Source: Sebastes aleutianus (lineage: Eukaryota; Chordata; Actinopteri; Perciformes; Sebastidae). Taken from it: a stretch of DNA of 64,000 bases. This document shows, piece after piece, positions 60,575 to 64,000 of this stretch. The position numbers and the translations under genes are program-made. The notes under the pieces are model-generated. The model was not told where the DNA came from. It saw only the letters and a program-made list of their open reading frames with translations, and ran no database searches. The stretch is from contig CAKAKS010000034.1 in assembly GCA_916700875.1 (NCBI GenBank), forward strand, positions 15,772,695 to 15,836,694, in the 5' to 3' direction. Position 1 is the first letter of the stretch. Each line of letters starts with the position of its first letter.

Positions 60575-62475
60575 ATTCTAAGTTTTTTATTGCAGCGTTT
60601 CAGTCCTCGGGTCTATATCAAGAAAGAAAAGCAAGAAAATGACTGCTCAGAAGTTTTTCCCCTTTTGATATTTGTCCATTATGAGTTAAGGTTACAGCTT
60701 TTGGTTAAGTATGCATTTTATCCCTTGTGTGCTCCTATATGCTTCATGCAGTTCATTCATCATAAAAAAAAAAAATACCCTGAGGGAAAATGAGAGGAAA
60801 GTAGGTGTGATTCAACTGAATTATTAATGGACTTTCTCTAACCAAGCAATCTCTGAATGACTGGCTCTGCATTAGAGAAAAAAGTCCCTCTCATTCTGAA
60901 ACACTGATTCACAAGTGAGGCAGCTCACTTGCAACCTGAAGAGGCTTTTTCTCTTTATAAAGTAATGTCATGTGCATGCTGTTTATTCCCACACAAACTG
61001 ATCCTTGTCTGTTCAAAAGTTGGGAAAAGGGGACAACCAAAGATATTCTCATTTAAAACGGTTACAAGTTATTAAAACTGCCAGCTGCACGATGTATTTC
61101 TACACAAGAAAGTTCTGACAACTGCCTGTAAATGTAATAGATGGACCCACACAGAAAGGGCGCCTAAAAAACGGTTATCTTTAACACCACTTGTCATCAC
61201 TGAAATCCGCATCATTGCTGGTGTTATCTGTCCTGCAGTAAGCGGCAACATGAGATGGAAAAAGTACTCTCTGGGGAATTTGGGTTCTTCCTGCAGCTGG
61301 GGACTTTTCATGTCCTTAACTATGTTGACGTGGAGGTTTCTACCACCTGTGTCAAAACAGGACCACAGCCAGCTTGCAATTCACTTAAATGGAACATCAG
61401 CTGTGAAACAAATGAGCTCATAATAAGGTCATACGGATAGTTAAACCTACACCTCACCTAATGTACATAATCATTAAGTGCCTGAAGGGTATTTATATCT
61501 TCCCCTCTCTATTTTAACCTGGGGTGAAACAGACTAGGCAACTCCCCACAGGTCTTAAGTAACAAACAACCCCCTTTTTAACTACCGGACATCTTGCTCA
61601 AAACACACTGTAATACCTTTGCAAACAACCGACTTGCCAGATAATTGTTTTTGGGGGCTGGCCTGGGGGCAGCAATACAGTGCAATCAGGTTCTGAGGCT
61701 TAGAGCAGGATCTCTTTACACTGTTTGGACTGGCAGGTAAACAGTTGGTGTCCTCCCATCCAGGATTTCTCCAGTGAAGGGGACCCTTGCAGTGCCTATA
61801 AGTGAGTGAGTCATGTGTACACCTTGGCCTGAGGGCCCAACTGAGCACAGGATAAGAGGAGTCCGCCCAGGATATGCAAATATCCACCCCCGCACCACCC
61901 CCCCTGTCCAAATACACACACACACACAAGCATGCAAGCAAAAGTAAAACAGCAAAAGTTAAATAACAAGGGTTGAAAGAGCAGGTAACGGGGTGACTGA
62001 CAGCCTCGCAGGGCAAGGGGGGTTGATCAAGTGAGAGTAAGAGATCAAAAGGAGAGATATATAGAGGCAGATGGAGAGAAATCTAGTTGGATGCTATTCC
62101 TTCAAAACCACACTTTCCCATTTAATAAACAAATGACCTGCTTTGATAAGTCATCACACTAAATAAGAATTATTTAAAGAAATGTTTGATAATGAAGCTC
62201 CCTACCACTTGAGGCCGCTAAAGGCTGTAAAAGATTATGTTTGATTGAACTTGAATCTTCATCGGCCTACTGTGGGGGAAAGTGGGGGAAAAAAAGGGGA
62301 AAAACATTTTGCCTGTGTGAGTAAAAGTGAGCAATCTTAGATTAGTTTTCTATGGCTGTTGCAAAGAATCTACAGGGATAGGAACCATGTGAAATAAAAG
62401 TGCAGAGTATCAATTCATGCTTTTAAGTGCTACATAAGATGATTTCCACCAGAGAGGATGAAGTGGACTCGCATA

Positions 62476-62782
62476 GAGCTGCACAATTTATCCAAATTTT
62501 ATCGGAAATTTTCAAATCGCAGTATTTGTTAAAATCGCAGTATTTGTTTAAGGCGAAATATGTGTCAAAATAAGATTTTAATTAAATATAGTCATGGTGC
62601 AGAGATGTCCTGGACTACACATCATATTCTACAGACTTACGAAAACCACACCAAAATCATTTAAATCTGTTTTTCAATGGAAATGAGAATAACGATGTAA
62701 AAATTATCTTTCACTCTAATGTCGCAATATCAGTCAAAATAGTCACAATTAGATATTTTTTCAAAATCGTGCAGCCCTACCC
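62476..62782. mobile_element. GAGCTGCACAATTT-type inverted-repeat element
   Basis: Ends tagagctgcacaattt and aaaatcgtgcagcccta are inverted repeats. The interior is AT-rich with repeated aaatcgcagtatttgtt. Non-coding, in the right-hand HBS1L intron or flank. Confidence 0.78.
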
Positions 62783-63669
62783 TCGCACATAGCGGCCTAT
62801 TTTTGCTCTAAACTAGTGGATGTACCAATAACCAAAGAGTTAAACTTCATTCACATTTAAAAAATTGCTGAAGATATGACAGAAAATGACTATGAACGAA
62901 ATGAGACTGCTGGCAGTATAGGACCCGTCTGACCCCTTTCAATATGACACACGCACACGCACACACACACAATGTGAGTACCACCACTTAACATTTCATA
63001 GAATGACATCTTTAAAGACATCTCCTCATCCTTTACACCCACCCACTCAGCAGACAGTCAACCTTGAGTCATACCTAACCACCTGAGAACTCTCACCGAC
63101 TATTTACAGACACATTTCAAAATACTAACTACTGTAGGATTTATGTCTTTGACCTACAGCACGAAAACTATAACGGCACATTTATATTGTTTACTAAAAT
63201 AATTAAACAGTAAAAGTCAACCTATGTTAAGTCTGTGTTGCATCCACTTTCCATTCAGAGCTCTGCTGCTCAACTTAGTTATAGAGTCCAGTGGTGGCTT
63301 TGTTGTGTGATGGACATTACTGCACATCTGGAGTTTCCAAAGAAGCAAGAAATAGGTTATAAAGAGTAAAACACTCCAATGCAATAATAAACATGAACTC
63401 ATAAGCTTTCAAAAATAAAACATCTGTATGGTAGAAACTCGGGACAACTTTACCGACTATCTAACAGCATTCCCTATAAAGGCATGGTGATCATACTATG
63501 AGGTTGATTTATTATCATTATCCACCCTGATAAAGGCAAGTAGAGTTGTTCCGATAATGCCTCCGGTACAGTCTAAAATGCTGGATCGGGTATTGACGAG
63601 AATGCAAGTCTATGCACCAATCTGATATCACGTTATCATATAATTTATGCTACACAGGAACAACAACAC

Positions 63670-63920
63670 GTGTCACTCACTACTCGATCTGTACATCCTG
63701 CCCGATCAGAACTGTGAGTGTGCAACTCTCAAAGATGAGAAAGTAGCGAGGTAGCTCATTCGTTAGCTACTTCCATCATCCAGCTCCGGAAAAAAACAAT
63801 CGCTGCGTCCGAAATCGATGATGGAAGTAGCAAACGAGTGAGACATCTCGCTTCTTTCTAATCTCTGTTGGGAGTTGCAAATGTGCAGTACAAATCGAGC
63901 AGGTGCTAGCGGAGTGTGAC
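63670..63920. repeat. Large imperfect palindrome near the right edge
   Basis: The inner arms are about 60 bases each (cgttagctacttccatcatc versus gatgatggaagtagcaaacg). Weaker outer complementarity extends to tcactcactactcgatctgt versus acaaatcgagcaggtgctag. The loop is about 36 bases. Probably a non-autonomous terminal-inverted-repeat element. Confidence 0.8.
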
Positions 63921-64000
63921 GTTAGTCAGAGCTAGCAAAATGTCAGCAATGTGGAAAATATTTTACTCAAAATCTGTCAAACTAGATATCAAAAGAGAGC

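Larger units (their letters stand above)
57536..64000. other. Probable HBS1L intron running off the window
   Basis: The first HBS1L exon in view needs one base from an upstream exon, so at least part of this stretch is intron. It holds family A copies 4 and 5, the element at 62476 and the palindrome at 63670. No HBS1 N-terminal exon was recognised on the minus strand. Confidence 0.65.

Noticed and set aside
61582..62016. 144-codon minus-strand open frame as a missing HBS1L exon
   Set aside because: Its translation does not resemble the HBS1 N terminus or the SKI7-type region, and part of it is a CA microsatellite.

Overview
The window is nuclear DNA from a ray-finned fish, most likely a spiny-rayed (acanthomorph) teleost. 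The evidence is two intron-containing vertebrate genes with short, canonical GT-AG introns, plus abundant CA/GT and pentanucleotide microsatellites and dispersed terminal-inverted-repeat elements of types common in teleost genomes. The species cannot be determined from the sequence alone. There are no bacterial-style operons, and I recognised no tRNA, rRNA, CRISPR array or intact transposase.

Layout. Bases 1-35.7 kb form a gene-poor region in which I could support no protein-coding gene. It holds microsatellites, a 1.2-kb hAT-like element with an internal minisatellite (28250-29460), and several families of short inverted-repeat elements. ALDH8A1 lies on the minus strand (40936 down to 35788): seven coding exons, complete, 487 codons, with every catalytic residue visible. 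A 5.8-kb intergenic interval follows (40937-46742) and contains a 777-bp minisatellite with a 33-bp unit. HBS1L is also on the minus strand. Thirteen coding exons run from 57535 down to a stop codon at 46743. They cover the linker, the whole GTPase domain and both C-terminal beta-barrel domains (533 residues). The N-terminal exons lie beyond the right edge, because none could be found between 57536 and 64000.

Context. The order and shared orientation HBS1L > ALDH8A1 match the human 6q23.3 block (ALDH8A1-HBS1L-MYB), so this is conserved vertebrate microsynteny. MYB would be expected beyond the right edge. The two genes do not work together biochemically: ALDH8A1 is a cytosolic NAD-dependent aldehyde dehydrogenase of the kynurenine/retinoid type, while HBS1L is the ribosome-rescue GTPase that partners Pelota.

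The most unusual structures are non-coding. They are the 33-bp minisatellite open on both strands just upstream of ALDH8A1; the HBS1L intron at 47525-48519, almost entirely made of one large palindromic element; long hairpins at 54122-54266 and 63670-63920; an inverted pair of one repeat family at 58054-60574; and an unexplained diverged sequence pair at about 18.5 and 21.3 kb. I did not find evidence of a new protein-coding system. Family relationships are from reading and memory, with no database search.
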